A stretch of 64,000 bases of DNA from Metridium senile (taxonomy: Eukaryota; Cnidaria; Anthozoa; Actiniaria; Metridiidae), in contig OX459100.1 in the NCBI GenBank assembly GCA_949775045.1, positions 94,501-158,500 on the forward strand, written 5' to 3'. Shown here in pieces: positions 38,284-50,663 of the stretch (position 1 is the first letter of the stretch; each line of letters opens with the position of its first letter). The notes beneath the pieces were generated by a model. The model ran no database searches. It saw nothing but the letters and a program-made list of their open reading frames with translations, and was not told the origin of the DNA. A program made the translations under genes and the position numbers.

Positions 38284-41200
38284 GAAAAACGATCCCTTAT
38301 GTAACCTTTGTTCATAGGTGAACAAAGGTCCCTAATGTAACTTTGTGATCCCTTTTGTAACCTTACCATGTGTGCAAAAGGGAAAAACGATCCCTTATGT
38401 AACCTTTGTTCATAGGTAAACAAAGGTCCCTAATGTAACTTTGTGATCCCTTTTGTAACCTTACCATGTGTGCAAAAGGGAAAAACGATCCCTTATGTAA
38501 CCTTTGTTCATAGGTGAACAAAGGTCCCTAATGTAGCTTTGTGATCACTTTTGTAACCTTACCATGTGTGCAAAAGGGAAAAACGATCCCTTATGTAACC
38601 TTTGTTCATAGGTGAACAAAGGTCCCTAATGTAACTTTGTGATCCCTTTTGTAACCTTACCTTGTGTGCAAAAGGGAAAAACGATCCCTTATGTAACCTT
38701 TGTTCATAGGTGAACAAAGGTCCCTAATGTAACTTTGTGATCCCTTTTGTAACTTTACCATGTGTGCAAAAGGGAAAAACGATCCCTTATGTAACCTTTG
38801 TTCATAGGTGAACAAAGGTCCCTAATGTAACTTTGTGATCCCTTTTGTAACCTTACCATGTGTGCAAAAGGGAAAAACGATCCCTTATGTAACCTTTGTT
38901 CATAGGTGAACAAAGGTCCCTAATGTAACTTTGTGATCCCTTTTGTAACCTTACCATGTGTGCAAAAGGGAAAAACGATCCCTTATGTAACCTTTGTTCA
39001 TAGGTGAACAAATGTCCCTAATGTAACTTTGTGATCCCTTTTGTAACCTTACCATGTGTGCAAAAGGGAAAAACGATCCCTTATGTAACCTTTGTTCATA
39101 GGTGAACAAAGGTCCCTAATGTAACTTTGTGATCCCTTTTGTAACCTTACCATGTGTGCAAAAGGGAAAAACGATCCCTTATGTAACCTTTGTTCATAGG
39201 TGAACAAAGGTCCCTAATGTAACTTTGTGATCCCTTTTGTAACCTTACCATGTGTGCAAAAGGGAAAAACGATCCCTTATGTAACCTTTGTTCATAGGTA
39301 AACAAAGGTCCCTAATGTAACTTTGTGATCCCTTGTGTAACCTTACCATGTGTGCAAAAGGGAAAAACGATCCCTTATGTAACCTTTGTTCATAGGTGAA
39401 CAAAGGTCCCTAATGTTGCTTTGTGATCACTTTTGTAACCTTACCATGTGTGCAAAAGGGAAAAACGATCCCTTATGTAACCTTTGTTCATAGGTGAACA
39501 AACGTCCCTAATGTAACTTTGTGATCCCTTTTGTAACCTTACCTTGTGTGCAAAAGGGAAAAACGATCCCTTATGTAACCTTTGTTCATAGGTGAACAAA
39601 GGTCCCTAATGTAACTTTGTGATCCCTTTTGTAACTTTACCATGTGTGCAAAAGGGAAAAACGATCCCTTATGTAACCTTTGTTCATAGGTGAACAAAGG
39701 TCCCTAATGTAACTTTGTGATCCCTTTTGTAACCTTACCATGTGTGCAAAAGGGAAAAACGATCCCTTATGTAACCTTTGTTCATAGGTGAACAAAGGTC
39801 CCTAATGTAACTTTGTGATCCCTTTTGTAACCTTACCATGTGTGCAAAAGGGAAAAACGATCCCTTATGTAACCTTTGTTCATAGGTCAACAAAGGTCCC
39901 TAATGTAACTTTGTGATCCCTTTTGTAACCTTACCATGTGTGCAAAAGGGGAAAACGATCCCTTATGTAACCTTTGTTCATAGGTGAACAAAGGTCCCTA
40001 ATGTAACTTTGTGATCACTTTTGTAACCTTACCATGTGTGCAAAAGGGAAAAACGATCCCTTATGTAACCTTTGTTCATAGGTGAACAAAGGTCCCTAAT
40101 GTAACTTTGTGATCCCTTTTGTAACCTTACCTTGTGTGCAAAAGGGAAAAACGATCCCTTATGTAACCTTTGTTCATAGGTGAACAAATGTCCCTAATGT
40201 AACTTTGTGATCCCTTTTGTAACCTTACCATGTGTGCAAAAGGGAAAAACGATCCCTTATGTAACCTTTGTTCATAGGTGAACAAAGGTCCCTAATGTAA
40301 CTTTGTGATCCCTTTTGTAACCTTACCATGTGTGCAAAAGGGAAAAACGATCCCTTATGTAACCTTTGTTCATAGGTGAACAAAGGTCCCTAATGTAACT
40401 TTGTGATCCCTTTTGTAACCTTACCATGTGTGCAAAAGGGAAAAACGATCCCTTATGTAACCTTTGTTCATAGGTGAACAAAGGTCCCTAATGTAACTTT
40501 GTGATCCCTTTTGTAACCTTACCATGTGTGCAAAAGGGAAAAACGATCCCTTATGTAACCTTTGTTCATAGGTGAACAAAGGTCCCTAATGTAACTTTGT
40601 GATCCCTTTTGTAACCTTACCATGTGTGCAAAAGGGAAAAACGATCCCTTATGTAACCTTTGTTCATAGGTAAACAAAGGTCCCTAATGTAACTTTGTGA
40701 TCCCTTTTGTAACCTTACCATGTGTGCAAAAGGGAAAAACGATCCCTTATGTAACCTTTGTTCATAGGTGAACAAAGGTCCCTAATGTAACTTTGTGATC
40801 ACTTTTGTAACCTTACCATGTGTGCAAAAGGGAAAAACGATCCCTTATGTAACCTTTGTTCATAGGTGAACAAACGTCCCTAATGTAACTTTGTGATCCC
40901 TTTTGTAACCTTACCTTGTGTGCAAAAGGGAAAAACGATCCCTTATGTAACCTTTGTTCATAGGTGAACAAAGGTCCCTAATGTAACTTTGTGATCCCTT
41001 TTGTAACCTTACCATGTGTGCAAAAGGGAAAAACGATCCCTTATGTAACCTTTGTTCATAGGTGAACAAAGGTCCCTAATGTAACTTTGTGATCCCTTTT
41101 GTAACCTTACCATGTGTGCAAAAGGGAAAAACGATCCCTTATGTAACCTTTGTTCATAGGTGAACAAAGGTCCCTAATGTAACTTTGTGATCCCTTTTGT

Positions 41201-44140
41201 AACCTTACCATGTGTGCAAAAGGGAAAAACGATCCCTTATGTAACCTTTGTTCATAGGTGAACAAAGGTCCCTAATGTAACTTTGTGATCCCTTTTGTAA
41301 CCTTACCATGTGTGCAAAAGGGAAAAACGATCCCTTATGTAACCTTTGTTCATAGGTGAACAAAGGTCCCTAATGTAACTTTGTGATCCCTTTTGTAACC
41401 TTACCATGTGTGCAAAAGGGAAAAACGATCCCTTATGTAACCTTTGTTCATAGGTGAACAAAGGTCCCTAATGTAACTTTGTGATCCCTTTTGTAACTTT
41501 ACCATGTGTGCAAAAGGGAAAAACGATCCCTTATGTAACCTTTGTTCATAGGTGAACAAAGGTCCCTAATGTAACTTTGTGATCCCTTTTGTAACCTTAC
41601 CATGTGTGCAAAAGGGAAAAACGATCCCTTATGTAACCTTTGTTCATAGGTGAACAAAGGTCCCTAATGTAACTTTGTGATCCCTTTTGTAACCTTACCT
41701 TGTGTGCAAAATGGAAAAACGATCCCTTATGTAACCTTTGTTCATAGGTGAACAAAGGTCCCTAATGTAACTTTGTGATCCCTTTTGTAACTTTACCATG
41801 TGTGCAAAAGGGAAAAACGATCCCTTATGTAACCTTTGTTCATAGGTGAACAAAGGTCCCTAATGTAACTTTGTGATCCCTTTTGTAGCCTTACCATGTG
41901 TGCAAAAGGGAAAAACGATCCCTTATGTAACCTTTGTTCATAGGTCAACAAAGGTCCCTAATGTAACTTTGTGATCCCTTTTGTAACTTTACCATGTGTG
42001 CAAAAGGGAAAAACGATCCCTTATGTAACCTTTGTTCATAGGTGAACAAAGGTCCCTAATGTAACTTTGTGATCCCTTTTGTAACCTTACCATGTGTGCA
42101 AAAGGGAAAAACGATCCCTTATGTAACCTTTGTTCATAGGTGAACAAAGGTCCCTAATGTAACTTTGTGATCCCTTTTGTAACCTTACCATGTGTGCAAA
42201 AGGGAAAAACGATCCCTTATGTAACCTTTGTTCATAGGTGAACAAAGGTCCCTAATGTAACTTTGTGATCCCTTTTGTAACCTTACCATGTGTGCAAAAG
42301 GGAAAAACGATCCCTTATGTAACCTTTGTTCATAGGTGAACAAAGGTCCCTAATGTAACTTTGTGATCCCTTTTGTAACCTTACCATGTGTGCAAAAGGG
42401 AAAAACGTTCCCTTATTTAACCTTTGTTCATAGGTGAACAAATGTCCCTAATGTAACTTTGTGATCCCTTTTGTAACCTTACCATGGGTGCAAAAGGTAA
42501 AAACGTTCCCTTATGTAACCTTTGTTCATAGGTAAACAAAGGTCCCTAATGTAACTTTTTGATCCCTTTTGTAACCTTACCATGGGTGCAAAAGGGAAAA
42601 ACGTTCCCTTATGTAACCTTTGTTCATAGGTAAACAAAGGTCCCTAAGGTAACTTTGTGATCCCTTTTGTAACCTTACCATGGGTGCAAAAGGGAAAAAC
42701 GTAACCTTATATAACCTTTGTTCATAGGTGAACAAATGTCCCTAATGTAACTTTGTGATCCCTTTTGTAACCTTACCATGGGTGCAAAAGGGAAAAACGT
42801 TCCCTTATGTAACCTTTGTTCATAGGTAAACAAAGGTCCCTAATTTAACTTTGTGATCCATTTTGTAACCTTACCATGGGTGCAAAAGGGAAAAACGTTC
42901 CCTTATGTAACCTTTGTTCATAGGTAAACAAAGGTCCCTAATGTAACTTTGTGATCCCTTTTGTATTCTTACCATGGGTGCAAAAGGGAAAAACATTCCC
43001 TTATGTAACCTTTGTTTATAGGTGAACAAAGGTCACTAATGTAACTTTGTGATCCTTTTTGTAACCTTACCATGGGTGCAAAAGGGAAAAACGTTCCCTT
43101 ATGTAACATTTGTTCATAGGTGAACAAATGTCCCTAATGTAACTTTGTGATCCCTTTTGTAGCCTTACCATGGGTGCAAAAGGGAAAAACGTAACCTTAT
43201 ATAACCTTTGTTCATAGGTGAACAAATGTCCCTAATGTAACTTTGTGATCCCTTTTGTAACCTTTCCATGGGTGCAAAAGTGAAAAACGTTCCCTTATGT
43301 AACCTTTGTTCATAGGTAAACAAAGGTCCCTAATTTAACTTTGTGATCCCTTTTGTAACCTTACCATGGGTGCAAAAGGGAAAAACGTTCCCTTATGTAA
43401 CCTTTGTTCATAGGTGAACAAATGTCCCTAATGTAACTTTGTGATCCCTTTTGTAACCTTACCATGGGTGCAAAAGGAAAAAACGTTCCCTTATGTAACC
43501 TTTGTTCATAGGTAAACAAAGGTCCCTAATGTAACTTTGTGATCCCTTTTGTAACCTTACCATGGGTGCAAAAGGGAAAAACGTTCCCTTATGTAACCTT
43601 TGTTCATAGTTGAACAAAGGTCCCTAAGGTAACTTTGTGATCCCTTTTGTAACCTTACCATGGGTGCAAAAGGGAAAAACGTTCCCTTATGTAACCTTTG
43701 TTCATAGGTGAACGAAGGTCCCTAATGTAACTTTGTGATCCCTTTTGTAACCTTACCATGGGTGCAAAAGGGAAAAACGATCCCTTATGTAACCTTTGTT
43801 CATAGGTGAACAAAGGTCCCTAATGTAACTTTGTGATCCCTTTTGTAACCTTACCATGTGTGCAAAAGGGAAAAACGATCCCTTATGTAACCTTTGTTCA
43901 TAGGTGAACAAAGGTCCCTAATGTAACTTTGTGATCCCTTTTGTAACCTTACCATGTGTGCAAAAGGGAAAAACGATCCCTTATGTAACCTTTGTTCATA
44001 GGTGAACAAAGGTCCCTAATGTAACTTTGTGATCCCTTTTGTAACCTTACCATGTGTGCAAAAGGGAAAAACGATCCCTTATGTAACCTTTGTTCATAGG
44101 TAAACAAAGGTCCCTAATGTAACTTTGTGATCCCTTTTGT
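38284..44140. repeat. 5,684-bp tandem unit, copy 2
   Basis: Collinear with copy 1. The match ends near 44,145, where this copy has TTAACATG and the copy-1 equivalent has TTACCATG. Edges are approximate, because two tandem units can be cut at any matching phase. Confidence 0.85.
42405..43776. repeat. 14-monomer subfamily B block, copy 2
   Basis: Same ordered variants as 36,721-38,092 at an offset of exactly 5,684 bp. Confidence 0.92.
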
Positions 44141-45148
44141 AACCTTAACATGTGTGCAAAAGGGAAAAACGATCCCTTATGTAACCTTTGTTCATAGGTG
44201 AACAAAGGTCCCTAAAGTAACTTTGTGATCCCTTTTGTAACCTTACCATGTGTGCAAAAGGGAAAAACGATCCCTTATGTAACCTTTGTTCATAGGTGAA
44301 CAAAGGTCCCTAATGTAACTTTGTGATCCCTTTTGTAACCTTACCTTGTGTGCAAAATGGAAAAACGATCCCTTATGTAACCTTTGTTCATAGGTGAACA
44401 AAGGTCCCTAATGTAACTTTGTGATCCCTTTTGTAACCTTACCATGTGTGCAAAAGGGAAAAACGATCCCTTATGTAACCTTTGTTCATAGGTGAACAAA
44501 GGTCCCTAATGTAACTTTGTGATCCCTTTTGTAACCTTACCATGTGTGCAAAAGGGAAAAACGATCCCTTATGTAACCTTTGTTCATAAGTGAACAAATG
44601 TCCCTAATGTAACTTTGTGATCCCTTTTGTAACCTTACCATGTGTGCAAAAGGGAAAAACGATCCCTTATGTAACCTTTGTTCATAGGTCAACAAAGGTC
44701 CCTAATGTAACTTTGTGATCCCTTTTGTAACTTTACCATGTGTGCAAAAGGGAAAAACGATCCCTTATGTAACCTTTGTTCATAGGTGAACAAAGGTCCC
44801 TAATGTAACTTTGTGATCCCTTTTGTAACCTTACCATGTGTGCAAAAGGGAAAAACGATCCCTTATGTAACCTTTGTTCATAGGTGAACAAAGGTCCCTA
44901 ATGTAACTTTGTGATCCCTTTTGTAACCTTACCATGTGTGCAAAAGGGAAAAACGATCAATTATGTAACCTTTGTTCATAGGTGAACAAAGGTCCCTAAT
45001 GTAACTTTGTGATCCCTTTTGTAACCTTACCATGTGTGCAAAAGGGAAAAACGATCCCTTATGTAACCTTTGTTCATAGGTGAACAAAGGTCCCTAATGT
45101 AACTTTGTGATCCCTTTTGTAACCTTACCATGTGTGCAAAAGGGAAAA

Positions 45149-45344
45149 ACGTTCCCTTATTTAACCTTTGTTCATAGGTGAACAAATGTCCCTAATGTAA
45201 CTTTGTGATCCCTTTTGTAACCTTACCATGGGTGCAAAAGGTAAAAACGTTCCCTTATGTAACCTTTGTTCATAGGTAAACAAAGGTCCCTAATGTAACT
45301 TTGTGATCCCTTTTGTAACCTTAACATGTGTGCAAAAGGGAAAA
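45149..45344. repeat. Two-monomer stub of the B block
   Basis: Only the first two monomers of the B block (CCTTATTTAACC, then AAAAGGTAAAAAC) are present before A type resumes with the TTAACATG monomer. This is a partial copy left by an unequal exchange. Confidence 0.85.
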
Positions 45345-46226
45345 ACGATCCCTTATGTAACCTTTGTTCATAGGTGAACAAAGGTCCCTAAAGTAACTTT
45401 GTGATCCCTTTTGTAACCTTACCATGTGTGCAAAAGGGAAAAACGATCCCTTATGTAACCTTTGTTCATAGGTGAACAAAGGTCCCTAATGTAACTTTGT
45501 GATCCCTTTTGTAACCTTACCTTGTGTGCAAAATGGAAAAACGATCCCTTATGTAACCTTTGTTCATAGGTCAACAAAGGTCCCTAATGTAACTTTGTGA
45601 TCCCTTTTGTAACTTTACCATGTGTGCAAAAGGGAAAAACGATCCCTTATGTAACCTTTGTTCATAGGTGAACAAAGGTCCCTAATGTAACTTTGTGATC
45701 CCTTTTGTAGCCTTACCATGTGTGCAAAAGGGAAAAACGATCCCTTATGTAACCTTTGTTCATAGGTCAACAAAGGTCCCTAATGTAACTTTGTGATCCC
45801 TTTTGTAACTTTACCATGTGTGCAAAAGGGAAAAACGATCCCTTATGTAACCTTTGTTCATAGGTGAACAAAGGTCCCTAATGTAACTTTGTGATCCCTT
45901 TTGTAACCTTACCATGTGTGCAAAAGGGAAAAACGATCCCTTATGTAACCTTTGTTCATAGGTGAACAAAGGTCCCTAATGTAACTTTGTGATCCCTTTT
46001 GTAACCTTACCATGTGTGCAAAAGGGAAAAACGATCCCTTATGTAACCTTTGTTCATAGGTGAACAAAGGTCCCTAATGTAACTTTGTGATCCCTTTTGT
46101 AACCTTACCATGTGTGCAAAAGGGAAAAACGATCCCTTATGTAACCTTTGTTCATAGGTGAACAAAGGTCCCTAATGTAACTTTGTGATCCCTTTTGTAA
46201 CCTTACCATGTGTGCAAAAGGGAAAA

Positions 46227-47598
46227 ACGTTCCCTTATTTAACCTTTGTTCATAGGTGAACAAATGTCCCTAATGTAACTTTGTGATCCCTTTTGTAACC
46301 TTACCATGGGTGCAAAAGGTAAAAACGTTCCCTTATGTAACCTTTGTTCATAGGTAAACAAAGGTCCCTAATGTAACTTTTTGATCCCTTTTGTAACCTT
46401 ACCATGGGTGCAAAAGGGAAAAACGTTCCCTTATGTAACCTTTGTTCATAGGTAAACAAAGGTCCCTAAGGTAACTTTGTGATCCCTTTTGTAACCTTAC
46501 CATGGGTGCAAAAGGGAAAAACGTAACCTTATATAACCTTTGTTCATAGGTGAACAAATGTCCCTAATGTAACTTTGTGATCCCTTTTGTAACCTTACCA
46601 TGGGTGCAAAAGGGAAAAACGTTCCCTTATGTAACCTTTGTTCATAGGTAAACAAAGGTCCCTAATTTAACTTTGTGATCCATTTTGTAACCTTACCATG
46701 GGTGCAAAAGGGAAAAACGTTCCCTTATGTAACCTTTGTTCATAGGTAAACAAAGGTCCCTAATGTAACTTTGTGATCCCTTTTGTATTCTTACCATGGG
46801 TGCAAAAGGGAAAAACATTCCCTTATGTAACCTTTGTTTATAGGTGAACAAAGGTCACTAATGTAACTTTGTGATCCTTTTTGTAACCTTACCATGGGTG
46901 CAAAAGGGAAAAACGTTCCCTTATGTAACATTTGTTCATAGGTGAACAAATGTCCCTAATGTAACTTTGTGATCCCTTTTGTAGCCTTACCATGGGTGCA
47001 AAAGGGAAAAACGTAACCTTATATAACCTTTGTTCATAGGTGAACAAATGTCCCTAATGTAACTTTGTGATCCCTTTTGTAACCTTTCCATGGGTGCAAA
47101 AGTGAAAAACGTTCCCTTATGTAACCTTTGTTCATAGGTAAACAAAGGTCCCTAATTTAACTTTGTGATCCCTTTTGTAACCTTACCATGGGTGCAAAAG
47201 GGAAAAACGTTCCCTTATGTAACCTTTGTTCATAGGTGAACAAATGTCCCTAATGTAACTTTGTGATCCCTTTTGTAACCTTACCATGGGTGCAAAAGGA
47301 AAAAACGTTCCCTTATGTAACCTTTGTTCATAGGTAAACAAAGGTCCCTAATGTAACTTTGTGATCCCTTTTGTAACCTTACCATGGGTGCAAAAGGGAA
47401 AAACGTTCCCTTATGTAACCTTTGTTCATAGTTGAACAAAGGTCCCTAAGGTAACTTTGTGATCCCTTTTGTAACCTTACCATGGGTGCAAAAGGGAAAA
47501 ACGTTCCCTTATGTAACCTTTGTTCATAGGTGAACGAAGGTCCCTAATGTAACTTTGTGATCCCTTTTGTAACCTTACCATGGGTGCAAAAGGGAAAA
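46227..47598. repeat. 14-monomer subfamily B block, copy 3
   Basis: Same ordered variants as the other full B blocks, 1,078 bp (11 monomers) after the stub. Confidence 0.92.
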
Positions 47599-48340
47599 AC
47601 GATCCCTTATGTAACCTTTGTTCATAGGTGAACAAAGGTCCCTAATGTAACTTTGTGATCCCTTTTGTAACCTTACCATGTGTGCAAAAGGGAAAAACGA
47701 TCCCTTATGTAACCTTTGTTCATAGGTGAACAAAGGTCCCTAATGTAACTTTGTGATCCCTTTTGTAACCTTACCATGTGTGCAAAAGGGAAAAACGATC
47801 CCTTATGTAACCTTTGTTCATAGGTGAACAAAGGTCCCTAATGTAACTTTGTGATCCCTTTTGTAACCTTACCATGTGTGCAAAAGGGAAAAACGATCCC
47901 TTATGTAACCTTTGTTCATAGGTAAACAAAGGTCCCTAATGTAACTTTGTGATCCCTTTTGTAACCTTAACATGTGTGCAAAAGGGAAAAACGATCCCTT
48001 ATGTAACCTTTGTTCATAGGTGAACAAAGGTCCCTAAAGTAACTTTGTGATCCCTTTTGTAACCTTACCATGTGTGCAAAAGGGAAAAACGATCCCTTAT
48101 GTAACCTTTGTTCATAGGTGAACAAAGGTCCCTAATGTAACTTTGTGATCCCTTTTGTAACCTTACCTTGTGTGCAAAATGGAAAAACGATCCCTTATGT
48201 AACCTTTGTTCATAGGTGAACAAAGGTCCCTAATGTAACTTTGTGATCCCTTTTGTAACTTTACCATGTGTGCAAAAGGGAAAAACGATCCCTTATGTAA
48301 CCTTTGTTCATAGGTGAACAAAGGTCCCTAATGTAACTTT

Positions 48341-48350
48341 GTGTTTGTAG
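48341..48350. other. Six-base deletion at the final A-to-B switch
   Basis: The monomer reads GTGTTTGTAG where others read GTGATCCCTTTTGTAG. Upstream is A type; downstream to 60,853 is B type apart from one CCATGTG monomer near 58,195. The lesion marks the crossover itself. Confidence 0.85.
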
Positions 48351-50289
48351 CCTTTCCATGGGTGCAAAAGGGAAAAACATTCCCTTATGTAACCTTTGTT
48401 CATAGGTGAACAAAGGTCACTAATGTAACGTTGTGATCCTTTTTGTAACCTTACCATGGGTGCAAAAGGGAAAAACGTTCCCTTATGTAACATTTGTTCA
48501 TAGGTGAACAAATGTCCCTAATGTAACTTTGTGATCCCTTTTGTAGCCTTACCATGGGTGCAAAAGTGAAAAACGTTCCCTTATGTAACCTTTGTTCATA
48601 GGTAAACAAAGGTCCCTAAGGTAACTTTGTGATCCCTTTTGTAACCTTACCATGGGTGCAAAAGGTAAAAACGTTCCCTTATGTAACCTTTGTTCATAGG
48701 TAAACAAAGGTCCCTAATGTAACTTTGTGATCCCTTTTGTAACCTTACCATGGGTGCAAAAGGGAAAAACGTTCCCTTATGTAACCTTTGTTCATAGTTG
48801 AACAAAGGTCCCTAAGGTAACTTTGTGATCCCTTTTGTAACCTTACCATGGGTGCAAAAGGGAAAAACGTTCCCTTATGTAACCTTTGTTCATAGGTGAA
48901 CGAAGGTCCCTAATGTAACTTTGTGATCCCTTTTGTAACCTTACCATGGGTGCAAAAGGGAAAAACGTTCCCTTATGTAACCTTTGTTCATAGGTAAACA
49001 AAGGTCCCTAATGTAACTTTGTGATCCCTTTTGTAACCTTACTATGGGTGCAAAAGGGAAAAACGTTCCCTTATGTAACCTTTGTTCATAGGTGAACAAA
49101 TGTCCCTAATGTAACTTTGTGATCCCTTTTGTAACCTTACCATGGGTGCAAAAGGGAAAAACGTAACCTTATATAACCTTTGTTCATAGGTGAACAAATG
49201 TCCCTAATGTAACTTTGTGATCCCTTTTGTAACCTTACCATGGGTGCAAAAGGGAAAAACGTTCCCTTATGTAACCTTTGTTCATAGGTAAACAAAGGTC
49301 CCTAATTTAACTTTGTGATCCATTTTGTAACCTTACCATGGGTGCAAAAGGGAAAAACGTTCCCTTATGTAACCTTTGTTCATAGGTGAACAAATGTCCC
49401 TAATGTAACTTTGTGGTCCCTTTTGTAACCTTACCATGGGTGCAAAAGGGAAAAACGTTCCTTTATGTAACCTTTGTTCATAGGTGAACAAATGTCCCTA
49501 ATGTAACTTTGTGATCCCTTTTGTAGCCTTTCCATGGGTGCAAAAGTGAAAAACGTTCCCTTATGTAACCTTTGTTCATAGGTAAACAAAGGTCCCTAAT
49601 TTAACTTTGTGATCCCTTTTGTAACCTTACCATTGGTGCAAAAGGGAAAAACGTTCCCTTATGTAACCTTTGTTCATAGGTTAACAAATGTCCCTAATGT
49701 AACTTTGTGATCCCTTTTGTAACCTTACCATGGGTGCAAAAGGTAAAAACGTCCCTTATGTAACCTTTGTTCATAGGTAAACAAAGGTCCCTAATGTAAC
49801 TTTGTGATCCCTTTTGTAACCTTACCATGGGTGCAAAAGGGAAAAACGTTCCCTTATGTAACCTTTGTTCATAGGTAAACAAAGGTCCCTAAGGTAACTT
49901 TGTGATCCCTTTTGTAACCTTACCATGGGTGCAAAAGGGAAAAACGTTCCCTTATATAACCTTTGTTCATAGGTGAACAAATGTCCCTAATGTAACTTTG
50001 TGATCCCTTTTGTAGCCTTTCCATGGGTGCAAAAGTGAAAAACGTTCCCTTATGTAACCTTTGTTCATAGGTAAACAAAGGTCCCTAATTTAACTTTGTG
50101 ATCCCTTTTGTAACCTTACCATGGGTGCAAAAGGGAAAAACGTTCCCTTATGTAACCTTTGTTCATAGGTGAACAAATGTCCCTAATGTAACTTTGTGAT
50201 CCCTTTTGTAACCTTACCATGGGTGCAAAAGGTAAAAACGTTCCCTTATGTAACCTTTGTTCATAGGTGAAAAAATGTCCCTAATGTAA

Positions 50290-50663
50290 GGTGTATACTC
50301 AAATTATGCACTTATACATTATATGATATTTTCCAAACTATATCAATCATATTATATGTTTTATTTATCAATATTACTCTTTCTTAATTTCTACAACTTA
50401 CCTCATTATCTAATTATCTAATTCTATTATATTTACCATTGTAATTATATTCTATTTATATATTTTTTTCTTTAAACCTGAATTACTATTGTAACTAAAA
50501 GACTGGGGGCTAACTAGAAAACCTACCAGTTAATTTAGCCCCCAGGCTCTTCTTATATTAAAACCAAAGTGTAAATAAAAACTGTAAACCATTTTAATAT
50601 TAATAATTCTATGTATAAATTGTAATATTCAAAGAGAGCAAATAAACTAAACTAAACTAAACT
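50290..50663 (+). mobile_element. 374-bp retroelement-like 3' end, copy 1
   Basis: AT-rich single-copy-like sequence inside the 98-bp array. It begins GGTGTATACTC, has the stem CTGGGGGCTAA (50,503-50,513) and TTAGCCCCCAG (50,535-50,545), then AATAAA (50,641) and an (AAACT)n tail. GTAA lies on both sides and occurs once in empty monomers, so it is a target duplication. This looks like the 5'-truncated 3' end of a LINE or a SINE; I cannot name the family. No coding frame is seen. Confidence 0.75.

Larger units (their letters stand above)
32127..50289. repeat. 98-bp array, uninterrupted 18-kb part
   Basis: About 185 monomers in mixed A and B blocks. Distances between landmark variants are exact multiples of 98: 36,721 to 42,405 is 58 monomers, 42,405 to 45,149 is 28, 45,149 to 46,227 is 11. 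The TTAACATG marker at 44,145, 45,321 and 47,967 gives 12 and 27. No gene is seen. Confidence 0.95.
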
